Numbered from the stretch's first letter, positions 21,295-29,469 are shown. The stretch is 64,000 nt of DNA from Bacteroidota bacterium (GCA_016713925.1 JADJOH010000002.1:1-64000), one strand, 5' to 3'. Notes: generated from the letters alone by a model not told the origin. Numbers and translations: made by a program.

Positions 21295-22512
21295 ATGCAA
21301 GCAATATTACGCAAACGGTACCTGAATAGGCTGAGTGTCCTTAAAGACAAGAACTTGATAAAAGTGGCTACGGGAGTAAGGCGTTGCGGAAAATCAACTT
21401 TAATGAAACAGTTTCAGGACCTGTTGCGCAAAGAAAACAGGGAAGTTTCCATATTGGCAATAAATATGGATATGCCTGAGTTTCGTTTTATAGGGGAAAA
21501 AAACTGGAAGGAGTTGTATAATTATATCATTAAGCATCTCAAAAAAAATGTCACGAATTATGTGTTTATAGATGAAGTGCAAAACGTACATGAATTTGAA
21601 AAACTATTGGAAGGATTGTATGTTCACCCTGACATTGACTTGTATGTTACCGGTTCAAATGCATTTTTATTATCAAGTGAATTGGCTACATTGCTCACCG
21701 GCAGGGCCTATGAAATAAACGTACTACCATTTTCTTTTGCCGAATATCTGGAGTTCACCGGCAAAACAACAAACCCTGATCGGGCATTTGCTGATTATGT
21801 GCGTACAGGTGGTTTCCCTGAAGCGGTACGACTTTCGGGTGATGGAATTAATTTTGCAAATGACTATTTGCAGATGGTTTTCAAAAATATTTTCGAAAAC
21901 GATATATCTAAGCGCTATACTGTTTATGCAGAAGAGTCTTATCAGGAGGTGGTGAATTACCTGATAGATTCAGTTGGGTCAATTGTTTCTGCAGGTAATA
22001 TAGCAAAAGTGTTATCTGCTAACAAAAGGAAAATAGATAACAAAACCGTGACAAGATACATAGACTCCCTGGTGGAAGCTTATTTGTTTTACAAAGTGAA
22101 TCGATACGATATCAAAGGCAAGCAACATCTCGCAACGCTGGAAAAATACTATTTGGTTGATTTAGGTTTTCGTAGTGCATTACTGGGGAAGGAATTGTCA
22201 AGCGATGCAGGCCATTTACTTGAAAATGTGATTTACCTTGAGCTAAAGCGCAGAAATTACCAAATCTGGATAGGGAAAGCAAATAGATTAGAAGTTGATT
22301 TTGTTGTTAGAGACAACGAAGGATTTACGCAATACATTCAGGTGGCACAAACCGTACAGAACACTACAACATTAGAGCGTGAGCTGGCACCATTTGACAG
22401 TATTGCAGACCATCACGAGAAACTACTCATCACAATGGATTACGACACTGGTACATATAACGGAATAAAAAAAATTAATGCATTGGATTGGCTTACTATC
22501 CCGCAACAATAG
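21295..22512 (+). CDS. AAA_14/DUF4143 family ATP-binding protein
   Basis: Intact, 405 residues from ATG 21295. Walker A is GVRRCGKSTLM (residues about 27-37) and Walker B is NYVFIDEVQNV (about 86-96); a sensor-like DLYVTGSNAFLLSSELATLLTGR segment follows, all typical of AAA_14. The C-terminal DUF4143 part has YYLVDLGFRSALLG and the ENVIYLELKRRNYQIWIG...EVDFVVRD signature, which resembles a PD-(D/E)xK-like fold (E...D...). These single-gene ATPases are very common in Bacteroidota and are sometimes grouped with selfish or toxin-like elements; the function is not established. It has its own promoter and palindrome upstream and dispersed repeats downstream. Confidence 0.85.
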   Translation: MQAILRKRYLNRLSVLKDKNLIKVATGVRRCGKSTLMKQFQDLLRKENREVSILAINMDMPEFRFIGEKNWKELYNYIIKHLKKNVTNYVFIDEVQNVHEFEKLLEGLYVHPDIDLYVTGSNAFLLSSELATLLTGRAYEINVLPFSFAEYLEFTGKTTNPDRAFADYVRTGGFPEAVRLSGDGINFANDYLQMVFKNIFENDISKRYTVYAEESYQEVVNYLIDSVGSIVSAGNIAKVLSANKRKIDNKTVTRYIDSLVEAYLFYKVNRYDIKGKQHLATLEKYYLVDLGFRSALLGKELSSDAGHLLENVIYLELKRRNYQIWIGKANRLEVDFVVRDNEGFTQYIQVAQTVQNTTTLERELAPFDSIADHHEKLLITMDYDTGTYNGIKKINALDWLTIPQQ

Positions 22513-22625
22513 AGGTGATGAGGTTGCATCGTATTCTCAAATCCGTATTCACCGAGTATCTGGCTGTGTCTGTTTCAAGACAATGACAACACTTTGTGAG
22601 ATGGTGTCGCTAATCAGCAAAATTT

Positions 22626-22850
22626 AGATTCCGGTCGCGGGAGACATCGCCATTGACCGCTCATTCCGATTGAAGCTGCCCCCCTATTCCGTCTCGTTGC
22701 ACAACAATGAGATCCCTCCTCTTCCTCAGCTATCAAAAAATCAACCGGTGTGGGTGGCCTCACCAGCCGCTTTTTATTCATTTTGATTGTTCAACAGTTG
22801 GGTGCAAATTACAGGATCAGGTTTGAAAATTACTTTATCTGCTACTCTTC
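22626..22850. repeat. Dispersed repeat family, copy 5 (left half)
   Basis: Begins AGATTCCGGTCGCGGGAGAC, then CGCTCATTCCGATTGAAGCT, CGTCTCGTTGCACAACAATG, AATCAACCGGTGTGGGTGG, GTTCAACAGTTGGGTGCAAA and CTGCTACTCTTCTG. As in copy 1, the right half is replaced by an IS21-type end, here at 22853. The sequence between the ATPase stop (22512) and this copy shows no gene. Confidence 0.75.
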
Positions 22851-22852
22851 TG

Positions 22853-23040
22853 TGGAGATTCCGGACCATGTTGACCCTCGATTCCGTCTCGTTGCATAAC
22901 AACGAGATGCCCACCACCAAAGGGGCTGAGCAAGCTACTAGTGGTAAAATGAGCCTGCCATTCCGGCACATACTGACCCCCTAAATTGTGGCTGACATTC
23001 CGACGCATGTTGACCCCCTGAAAATTTGATTATGATAGGA
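22853..23040 (+). mobile_element. Solo IS21-type left end
   Basis: The stretch repeats the left end of the IS21 element at 8593: TGGAGATTCCGGACCATGTT at the same junction after CTGCTACT.TTCTG, then GGGGCTGAGCAAGCTACTAG, TGGTAAAATGAGCCTGCCAT, and two more terminal words (ATTCCGGCACATACTGACCC and ATTCCGACGCATGTTGACCC). No istA or istB follows. It is a solo end left by deletion or recombination, or a partial copy made together with the neighbouring dispersed repeat. Confidence 0.7.
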
Positions 23041-23045
23041 ATGAT

Positions 23046-23505
23046 GGAGATTCCGGACCATGCTGCCCCCTACTCCATCTCCTTACAAAACAACGAGCTA
23101 GCCCCCTCTTCCTGATCCATCAAAAAATCAACCGGTGTGGGTGTCTCACCAGCCGTTTTTTATTCATAGGGAATGTTCAACAGCAGGCAGCAAATTTCCG
23201 GATCAGGTTTGAAAATTATTTATCTGCTACTCTTCTGCTCTAAAGGGGTTGGGGGAACCGGGAATGGAGTACACACTACTCCATAAAACCAAACGGATAC
23301 AAGTATTTAATGTACGATTAAACGGAGAGCTGCATGTTACCTTTGCGGCGGGATTAATCGCGAAGGCTCCTTTTAGATGGTTTTATTTGATCGCGAAGCC
23401 GACGGGGTAGCGGGTGAGGGTTATGAGATGGATAGGTCGTTTGTATATTGCGGTCGCGGGACTTCGCGATTGACCCCCTATTCCGTCTTGTTGCACAACA
23501 ACGAG
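23046..23505. repeat. Dispersed repeat family, copy 6 (full length)
   Basis: Left half from AGATTCCGGACCATGCTGCC through AAAATCAACCGGTGTGGGTG and a variant of the GTTCAACAG word. The right half follows: TTCTGCTCTAAAGGGGTTGG, AAACGGATACAAGTATTTAA, GGAGAGCTGCATGTTACCTT and GGCGGGATTAATCGCGAAGG. The extension shared with copy 2 (TGATCGCGAAGCCGACGGGG to CGGGACTTCGCGATTGACCC) comes last. TACCTTTG lies at 23338-23345. The AbiE promoter begins about 70 bases further on. Confidence 0.75.
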
Positions 23506-23573
23506 ACCAGTGTTCTAAGAGCAGCAAACCGGAGAGGGTGGCTCAAAAAATTATTTTACAATAATTTAGAAAT

Positions 23574-23614
23574 ATTTTGCGAAAAGTACCTAAATGTGGT
23601 ATCTTTCGCAAAAT
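23574..23614 (+). promoter_or_regulatory. AbiE promoter inside a 17-bp inverted repeat (operator)
   Basis: Left arm ATTTTGCGAAAAGTACC (23574-23590) and right arm GGTATCTTTCGCAAAAT (23598-23614) pair at 15 of 17 positions around a 7-base spacer. The same bases hold a textbook Bacteroidota promoter: TTTG at 23576-23579, a 20-base gap, then TATCTTTC at 23600-23607. AbiEi antitoxins are known to repress their own operon through inverted repeats in the promoter, which fits. It also shows that the ATG at 23594 lies inside the promoter, so the real start is 23624. Confidence 0.7.
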
Positions 23615-23623
23615 TTATCTCAA

Positions 23624-24448
23624 ATGAGTTATGACAGCAATTACAAGCGCTTAGATTATTGGATTGAAGAATGCCAGTCAAAAGGTAAGTTGGCATTCAG
23701 TTTATCTGAACTCAAACAAAGTTTTGAAAAAAACAGTGAGACTTCATTGAAAAGAGTTCTTGACCGACTATCTGAAAAGGAAAAAGTCGTTTCTATTTTC
23801 AAAGGCTACTATGTAATCATCCCACCTCAATATTCTTCAAAAGGAATTTTACCCCCTTCCATGTTTATAGATGGTTTAATGAGATTCCTTGAACGAAAAT
23901 ACTATGTCGGATTACTCAATGCAGCAGCACTACATGGGGCATCACATCAACAACCACAAGAATATTTTGTGGTAACAGAATATCCTGTTTTGAGGTCTAC
24001 AAACAAAAAAGGAATCAAGATAAACTACACCAGCACAAAACATCTTCCACCCGGCTCGCTTATTGAAAAAAGGAAAACAGAAACGGGTTACATCAGCATA
24101 TCAAATCCAATCCTTACAGCAGTTGACTTGATTAATTATGAAAAGAAAATAGGAGGCCTTAATAGGGCAAGTACTGTAATCAATGAGCTGCTGGAAATCA
24201 TTAAATTAAAAGATATAAATGAGGAAATAATAAATTATGCGAGTGTTACTTCGCTGCAAAGACTGGGATACATATTAGAGGAGATCTTGAACAGGAATGA
24301 TCTGGCTGAGAAGATAAATAAGCAATGTAAAAAGACAGGAAAAACATTTTATCAAATCCCGTTAAAAGCATCAGGGAAGAAGCAAAAAGAACGGATAAAT
24401 GAAAAATGGAAGTTAATGATTAACACAGAAATTGAGATAGACGAATGA
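23624..24448 (+). CDS. AbiEi-type antitoxin / transcriptional autorepressor
   Basis: 274 residues from ATG 23624; the earlier ATG 23594 overlaps the -7 promoter element and is rejected. Residues about 1-70 form a winged-helix (LAFSLSELKQSFEKNSETSLKRVLDRLSEKEKV) followed by FKGYYVIIPPQY, typical of AbiEi. The C-terminal part (YYVGLLNAAALHGASHQQPQ, then ISNPILTAVDLINY) matches the AbiEi antitoxin domain. It is intact and overlaps the toxin gene by four bases. In type IV AbiE systems this protein neutralises the nucleotidyltransferase toxin and binds inverted repeats at its promoter. The palindrome at 23574-23614 is the likely target. Confidence 0.85.
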   Translation: MSYDSNYKRLDYWIEECQSKGKLAFSLSELKQSFEKNSETSLKRVLDRLSEKEKVVSIFKGYYVIIPPQYSSKGILPPSMFIDGLMRFLERKYYVGLLNAAALHGASHQQPQEYFVVTEYPVLRSTNKKGIKINYTSTKHLPPGSLIEKRKTETGYISISNPILTAVDLINYEKKIGGLNRASTVINELLEIIKLKDINEEIINYASVTSLQRLGYILEEILNRNDLAEKINKQCKKTGKTFYQIPLKASGKKQKERINEKWKLMINTEIEIDE

Positions 24449-25236
24449 TTCCACAAGCATATATTACAGAATGGAGTAATTATGTTCCATGGCAATCGAA
24501 CGAACAAGTAGAACAAGATCTGGTAATTTGCAGGGCATTGGTTGAAATTTTCTCCCATAAATTTCTAGCTGACAGTTTAGCGTTCAGGGGTGGAACAGCG
24601 TTGCATAAATTATATCTACAACCACAACCAAGATATTCAGAAGACATTGACCTGGTTCAGGTCCGTGCTGAACCAATTAAAGAAACCATTCAACATTTAC
24701 AGAAAGCCCTTGCATTTCTTGGTAAATCAAATGTTGTCCAAAAGAAGGACAACAATACAATTATTTTCCGCTTTGATTCAGAGTTTGCACCGGTTCAGCA
24801 TCTCAAGCTTAAAATTGAAACAAATTGCAGAGAGCATTTCACAGTTTTGGGTTGGGAGAAAAAAGCATTTGCTGTCAAGTCATCCTGGTTTAATGGTCAA
24901 TGCGACCTGACCACCTACAAAATCGAAGAATTATTAGGAACAAAATTGAGAGCATTGTATCAGCGAAGAAAAGGCAGAGATTTATATGACCTGTGGAAAG
25001 CACTGACACATTGTAAATTCAATCCCGACTTGATTATTCAATCCTACAAAGAATACATGAAATTTTCTTTAGAGAAACCCATTCCGACACAAAAAGAATT
25101 TTTGTTGAATGTAGAGAAAAAGAAAACAGACGATGATTTTTTAGGAGACATTACCGCCCTTTTAAGACCAGATGAAAAGTATAATCACGAAGGAGCATTT
25201 AAGTTGATTATTGAAACGCTTATAGAAAGAATGTGA
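24445..25236 (+). CDS. AbiEii/AbiGii-type nucleotidyltransferase toxin
   Basis: 263 residues from ATG 24445, which overlaps the antitoxin stop (ATGA). The nucleotidyltransferase core has LAFRGGTALHKLYL (the GG-T motif, residues about 48-61) and RYSEDIDLVQV (the D-x-D pair, about 68-78). A later DLTTYKIEELLGTKLRALYQRRKGRDLYDLW segment (about 154-184) is the conserved C-terminal signature of the family. AbiEii toxins are nucleotidyltransferases; relatives such as MenT modify tRNA ends, and AbiE gives abortive phage resistance. No damage is visible, so this pair is probably active. It is followed by dispersed repeat copy 7. Confidence 0.88.
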   Translation: MIPQAYITEWSNYVPWQSNEQVEQDLVICRALVEIFSHKFLADSLAFRGGTALHKLYLQPQPRYSEDIDLVQVRAEPIKETIQHLQKALAFLGKSNVVQKKDNNTIIFRFDSEFAPVQHLKLKIETNCREHFTVLGWEKKAFAVKSSWFNGQCDLTTYKIEELLGTKLRALYQRRKGRDLYDLWKALTHCKFNPDLIIQSYKEYMKFSLEKPIPTQKEFLLNVEKKKTDDDFLGDITALLRPDEKYNHEGAFKLIIETLIERM

Positions 25237-25267
25237 AATGCCCAAAAACACAAAATAAGCAAAATTT

Positions 25268-25491
25268 AGATTCCTTTCTAAAGGAGAATTCGCGATTGAC
25301 CCCTCACTCCGATTTAAGTTGCCCCCCCCATTCCTTCTCCTAACAAAACCACGAGCCTCTTCCTGAGCCATCAAAAAATCAACCGGTGCGGGTGACTCAC
25401 CCGCCGTTTTTTATTCATTTTGATTGTTCAACAGTTGGTAGCAAATTACAGGATCAGGTTTGAAAATTACTTTATCTGCTACTCTTCTGCT
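25268..25491. repeat. Dispersed repeat family, copy 7 (left half)
   Basis: Words in the usual order: a diverged AGATTCC start, CTCACTCCGATTTAAGTTGC, AAATCAACCGGTGCGGGTGA, TTTTTTATTCATTTTGATTG, GTTCAACAGTTGGTAGCAAA and CTGCTACTCTTCTGCTC. It stops exactly where other copies either continue with TAAAGGGG or switch to an IS21 end; unrelated sequence begins here instead. Confidence 0.7.
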
Positions 25492-25612
25492 CATTAGTGG
25501 TTTTAGTAATTTGGCTTGAGGTTATTGCACCACTTATCTCGCTCTGGGGGAAACTCACGTTATTCACCAATATAAAACAGCAGAATACCAACGAAATTGA
25601 CGGGGTTTTTAT

Positions 25613-25620
25613 TAATTTTG
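25613..25620 (+). promoter_or_regulatory. Candidate -7 element (TAATTTTG) of the Fic pair
   Basis: TAATTTTG fits TAnnTTTG and ends 24 bases before the antitoxin ATG at 25645, a normal short leader. No matching -33 word is seen at the usual distance. Confidence 0.4.
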
Positions 25621-25644
25621 TAATTGACATTAAAACCTGAAAAT

Positions 25645-25866
25645 ATGTATAAGGCAATAGAAATCGACAGAAACAACCTGACCATTATGGGTGTAAAATT
25701 TTCAGACTTGAAAACACTGGAAAGTACTGCGAATGCCTTAGGAAGTAATATGTTTGAAGGATTTAAACCGACACCCAAAGGAATTGAAATTATAAGGGAC
25801 TATGTGACAGGAAAAATTACTTTAAGTGAATTGGTGACATTTGCCAAACAAAAAGCATATGTCTGA
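25645..25866 (+). CDS. Fic-toxin antitoxin, VbhA-like, with inhibitory motif
   Basis: 73 residues from ATG 25645; a TTG at 25624 is in frame but unneeded. Residues 34-39 read SNMFEG, an exact match to the class I Fic-inhibitory motif [S/T]xxxE[G/N], whose glutamate reaches into the toxin ATP site. The following KGIEIIRDYVTGKITLSELVTFAKQ resembles the VbhA-type antitoxin C-terminus. Its stop overlaps the toxin ATG (25859), so the two are translationally coupled. It is intact although the toxin is broken, so it may now be an orphan antitoxin or still be able to silence Fic proteins encoded elsewhere. Confidence 0.75.
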   Translation: MYKAIEIDRNNLTIMGVKFSDLKTLESTANALGSNMFEGFKPTPKGIEIIRDYVTGKITLSELVTFAKQKAYV

Positions 25867-26459
25867 TTCCTATAAATATATTGACCCTGACAACACCTAC
25901 ACTGACCCAAAGACAGGACTTTTAAGAAATTTACAAGATATTACTGACTCAGATGTATTACTTTTTGATGAGAGCAGTGCTGTATCTTAACGTCTTCAAG
26001 AACTAGATGAAAACCCACTAGAGATAATAGGAATGCCTTTTTGAAATTCACAGACACTTATTTCAAGACATATACGCCTGGGCAGGAAAAAAAAGAATTG
26101 TTGAAATAAGCAAAGACGGAAAACAATTTTTCCCTACCTCCCATTTTGACAATGCCTTCAGATACATTGATCAGTTAATTGCGGAGTTCAAGAGAATACC
26201 GAAAGACAACAAAAAGAGTATAGCGGAAAAATTAGCAGAAATTTTAGACCATATAAACCACCTTCATCCCTTTAGAGAAGGAAACGGACGAAGACAAAGA
26301 GAATTTTTAAGATTGTTGGCGTTAGAAAAAGACCTGACGTTAAACCTTAACGCACCTGACAATGAAAGTGTTTTTGACAGATATATGAAAGGGACAATTG
26401 ACAGTGAATTAGGCACATTGACAGAATTGATTTTTGAACTAATTGACAATAATAAGTAA
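25859..26459 (+). pseudogene. Fic-family AMPylase toxin, inactivated
   Basis: Starts at ATG 25859 (MSDSYKYIDPDNTYTDPKTG), inside the end of the antitoxin. The frame is cut by TAA at 25988 in SSAVS*RLQELDENP, and a second lesion near 26040 changes the frame. From there the sequence is open to TAA 26459. The Fic motif is complete, HPFREGNGRRQREF (26266-26310), preceded by FEIHRHLFQDIYAWAGKKRIVEI, which is typical of Fic/VbhT. Fic toxins transfer AMP to target proteins such as topoisomerases. The two lesions make full-length protein unlikely, though the catalytic half survives as an open frame without a good start. Confidence 0.8.
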
Positions 26460-26485
26460 TAGTATAACGGTGGATAATCGATTAG

Positions 26486-26612
26486 ACCCCTCTTTCGCTA
26501 ACTTTGTGCACCAAAGCTTAAGCGACGGTGTAAGCTTCTGAGGGCAACCCCTGTCTTTCGCTAACTTTATGCACAAAAGCTGAAGCGACGGTGTAAGCTT
26601 CAGAGGAGAAAT
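26486..26612. repeat. Two-copy tandem repeat, 63-bp period
   Basis: Two copies starting at 26491 and 26554 share TCTTTCGCTAACTTT.TGCAC and AAGCGACGGTGTAAGCTTC. The unit includes an imperfect palindrome around AAGCTT. It lies between the Fic remnant and the next secreted protein; the remaining bases to 26696 hold nothing recognised. Confidence 0.6.
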
Positions 26613-26696
26613 CCCTTCCAGAACTAACGTTGGCAAATAGTAAATTTGTAACTGGTCAATAAATGAAAATATGTCACCGCCTAAAAGCCCTCAACA

Positions 26697-28586
26697 ATGA
26701 AAAAGACAAACACATTACTACTTTCAATATTCATAGTAATTAACATAAGTAATGCACAAAACTTTGTGCAAAAAGGAACAGACATTGATGGGGAAGCAGC
26801 ATATGACTTTTCAGGCACCTCGGTAAGCATGCCCGACAATCATACCGTTGCCATTGGGGCAGTGGCTAATAACGGAACCGGAAGTTATGCAGGTCATGTG
26901 CGCATTTTCCGCTGGAATCCCACGAATGGCGGGACATGGCTGCAAAAATCAACAGACATTGATGGGGAAGCAGCATATGACTTTTCAGGTACCTCGGTAA
27001 GTATGCCCGACAGCAATACCGTTGCCATTGGGGCGATAGGAAATGATGGTGCCGGATTCAATGCAGGCCAAGTACGGGTTTACCGCTGGAATCCCGCTAA
27101 TGGCGGTACCTGGGTACAAAAAGGAACAGACATTGATGGGGAACTTGCAGATGATAACTCCGGCTACTCGTTAAGCATGCCCGACAGCAATACCGTTGCC
27201 ATTGGGGCGCTAGAAAATGATGGAAACGGAAGTACATCAGGACATGTGCGCATATACTACTGGATTCCCGCAAATGGTGGGATATGGATGCAAAAAGGAA
27301 CAGACATTGATGGTGAAGTAGCAAATGACCAATCTGGTTCTTCGGTAAGCATGCCCGACAGCAATACCGTTGCCATTGGGGCGACACGCAATAGCGGAAA
27401 CGGAAGCAGTGCAGGCCACGTGCGTATATACCGTTGGAATTCCGCTAATGGCGGGACATGGGTGCAAAAAGGAATTGATATTGATGGGGAAGCTGTAAAT
27501 GACTTTTCAGGCTACTCGATAAGCATGCCCGATAGCAATACTGTTGCAATTGGGGCGACAGGCAATAGCGGAAACGGAATCAGTGCAGGCCACGTGCGCA
27601 TATACCGTTGGAATTCCGCTAATGGCGGTATATGGGTGCAAAAAGGATTTGATATTGATGGAGAAGCAGTAAATGACTGGTCAGGCCGCTCGGTAAGCAT
27701 GCCAGATAGCAATACCGTGGCCATTGGGGCGGTCAAAAATGCCGGAAACGGAGACAATGCAGGCCATGTGCGCATTTACCACTGGACTCTTGCTAATGGC
27801 GGGACATGGGTGCAAAAAGGATTTGATATTGATGGTGATTCAGCCCAAGACAACTCAGGCAATTCAGTAAGCATGCCCGACAGCAATACCGTTGCCATTG
27901 GGGCGCTATTCAATAATGGAAACGGAAGCGCTGCCGGGCATACCCGGGTGTATTATTTTTGCAATCAAACAGTTTCTTCTTTTTCCGTTACTGCCTGCGG
28001 GAGCTATACCGTTCCAAGCGGTGACGAAACCTACACCACTTCCCAAACGGTATTGGATACTATTCCCAATCAGGCCGGGTGCGATAGTATAATGACCATT
28101 AACCTCATCATCAATTCGGTGGACACAAGTATAACCAATACCTCACCAACGCTTACAGCTAATTCAACAGGAGCGGCATACCAATGGCTGGATTGCGGAA
28201 ATAGTTTTACGGTAATAAGCGGAGCAACTAACCAAAGTTACACAGCCACATCAAATGGAATTTATGCGGTTGCTGTTACACAAAATGGTTGTACTGATAC
28301 TTCCTCCTGCGAAGCAGTAAACAATGTGGGTGTTTTGGAAAACAGCTTTGGCACTACCCTAACCGTTTATCCGAACCCAACGAGTGGAGAACTAAGCATT
28401 GATTTAGGTTCAAAATACAATAATGTTAACGTAATCGTCAGCAATTTATCAGGGCAGGTAGTTCACATTCAAAATTTCAACAACTCATCCTTATTGCGAC
28501 TTAATATACCGGGAGAAGTTGGTGTGTATTTTATAGAAGTAAGTTCCGGTGACAAAAAAGCAAAATTAAAAGTGATGAAAGAATAA
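26697..28586 (+). CDS. Secreted repeat protein, seven 58-residue repeats plus T9SS sorting domain
   Basis: 629 residues with a signal peptide (MKKTNTLLLSIFIVINISNAQ). Seven near-identical repeats of 58 residues run from about residue 22 to 425, each with QKGTDIDGE, SGxSVSMPDSNTVAIGA, a GNG loop and AGHVRIYRW. The count of seven and the four-strand look suggest a seven-bladed beta-propeller of the FG-GAP kind. After it come a short Cys-containing Ig-like region (about 430-545) and a C-terminal type A sorting domain (VYPNPTSGELSIDLG, then GVYFIEVSSGDKKAKLKVMK), which directs export by the type IX secretion system and attachment to the cell surface. The DNA repeats are about 174 bp and highly alike, so copy number may vary between strains. 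The role is probably adhesion or binding (inference). Confidence 0.8.
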   Translation: MKKTNTLLLSIFIVINISNAQNFVQKGTDIDGEAAYDFSGTSVSMPDNHTVAIGAVANNGTGSYAGHVRIFRWNPTNGGTWLQKSTDIDGEAAYDFSGTSVSMPDSNTVAIGAIGNDGAGFNAGQVRVYRWNPANGGTWVQKGTDIDGELADDNSGYSLSMPDSNTVAIGALENDGNGSTSGHVRIYYWIPANGGIWMQKGTDIDGEVANDQSGSSVSMPDSNTVAIGATRNSGNGSSAGHVRIYRWNSANGGTWVQKGIDIDGEAVNDFSGYSISMPDSNTVAIGATGNSGNGISAGHVRIYRWNSANGGIWVQKGFDIDGEAVNDWSGRSVSMPDSNTVAIGAVKNAGNGDNAGHVRIYHWTLANGGTWVQKGFDIDGDSAQDNSGNSVSMPDSNTVAIGALFNNGNGSAAGHTRVYYFCNQTVSSFSVTACGSYTVPSGDETYTTSQTVLDTIPNQAGCDSIMTINLIINSVDTSITNTSPTLTANSTGAAYQWLDCGNSFTVISGATNQSYTATSNGIYAVAVTQNGCTDTSSCEAVNNVGVLENSFGTTLTVYPNPTSGELSIDLGSKYNNVNVIVSNLSGQVVHIQNFNNSSLLRLNIPGEVGVYFIEVSSGDKKAKLKVMKE

Positions 28587-28845
28587 GGTTTACGAACTGA
28601 AGAAAATATAGCAACACCTAAAACCAGCCCCCCTTAAGAAAGAGACTTTTTATAGGTATTGGATAATTACTGAAAATTCAAGTTGAGCTTGCAGAATTAT
28701 TCCGGAGTAAGACCTCCTCTATTCTCTCGAACCTTCCTCCACTACTACCTGTAACAAAAAAGAAACCATGAAACATTCTCTGAAAAAACGGACACTTCGG
28801 ATCTTTGATATGGCGCACTAGAAAAAAATCAGATTTCGATATCCA

Positions 28846-29469
28846 ATGAAAAAATATTCTGTTTTAATATGCATCATCATCTCTTTGATTTTTTTACTGA
28901 TTGCCACCTCACTCTACCCCGGGGGCTCCATCGATGATCTGGATTCAACTGGATTTATCTGGTCGAAAAATTTTTTCAGCAATTTATTTACTGAGAAAGC
29001 GCTCAATGGTGATCCGAATCCTTCCAGGCTTTGGGCACTCACCGGTATGGCCTTTCATTCAATTGCCTATGGATTGTTCTTTGTTCATTCTGCCCTAAAA
29101 ATTCCTCAGAAACATGCTGCTTCCGTTTTAAAATTTGTTGGTATTTCAAATATGCTTTTTACATTTCTGATAGCGACACCCTTGCATGACTATATGATCA
29201 CTATTTCAAGTACCTTGTCTTTACTTGGTTTGTTTTACCTGACTGTTTTCATTTTAAAAACTAAACTTCAATTTCTGAAGGCCTTCAGTATTGGTAGTCT
29301 TCTGCTATTTTATTATACTTTGTACTTGTATGGCGCTGGAGACAGGGGCTTGTTGGCGGTGATGCAAAAGATCGCATTTTTCTGCTTTACGCTCTTGATT
29401 TTGATCATTGAATATTTCACAAAATCTGCAGATTTTCAATACAAAAAAACTGAAAAACCGGAAATATAG
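28846..29469 (+). CDS. DUF998-like polytopic membrane protein
   Basis: 207 residues from ATG 28846. Six hydrophobic segments can be counted: residues about 5-25, 64-85, 92-112, 118-138, 145-165 and 175-195. The first loop carries a PGGSIDDLDSTGFIWSKNFFSNL segment and the arrangement is like DUF998 membrane proteins. The function of that family is unknown. No operon partner is close: 258 bases separate it from the gene before and more than 700 from the next. Nothing recognisable is found in the upstream gap. Confidence 0.6.
   Translation: MKKYSVLICIIISLIFLLIATSLYPGGSIDDLDSTGFIWSKNFFSNLFTEKALNGDPNPSRLWALTGMAFHSIAYGLFFVHSALKIPQKHAASVLKFVGISNMLFTFLIATPLHDYMITISSTLSLLGLFYLTVFILKTKLQFLKAFSIGSLLLFYYTLYLYGAGDRGLLAVMQKIAFFCFTLLILIIEYFTKSADFQYKKTEKPEI

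Noticed and set aside
22774..22984. Short ORFs on both strands within repeat copy 5
   Set aside because: They cross the junction between the dispersed repeat and the IS21 end and are not kept as frames in other copies.
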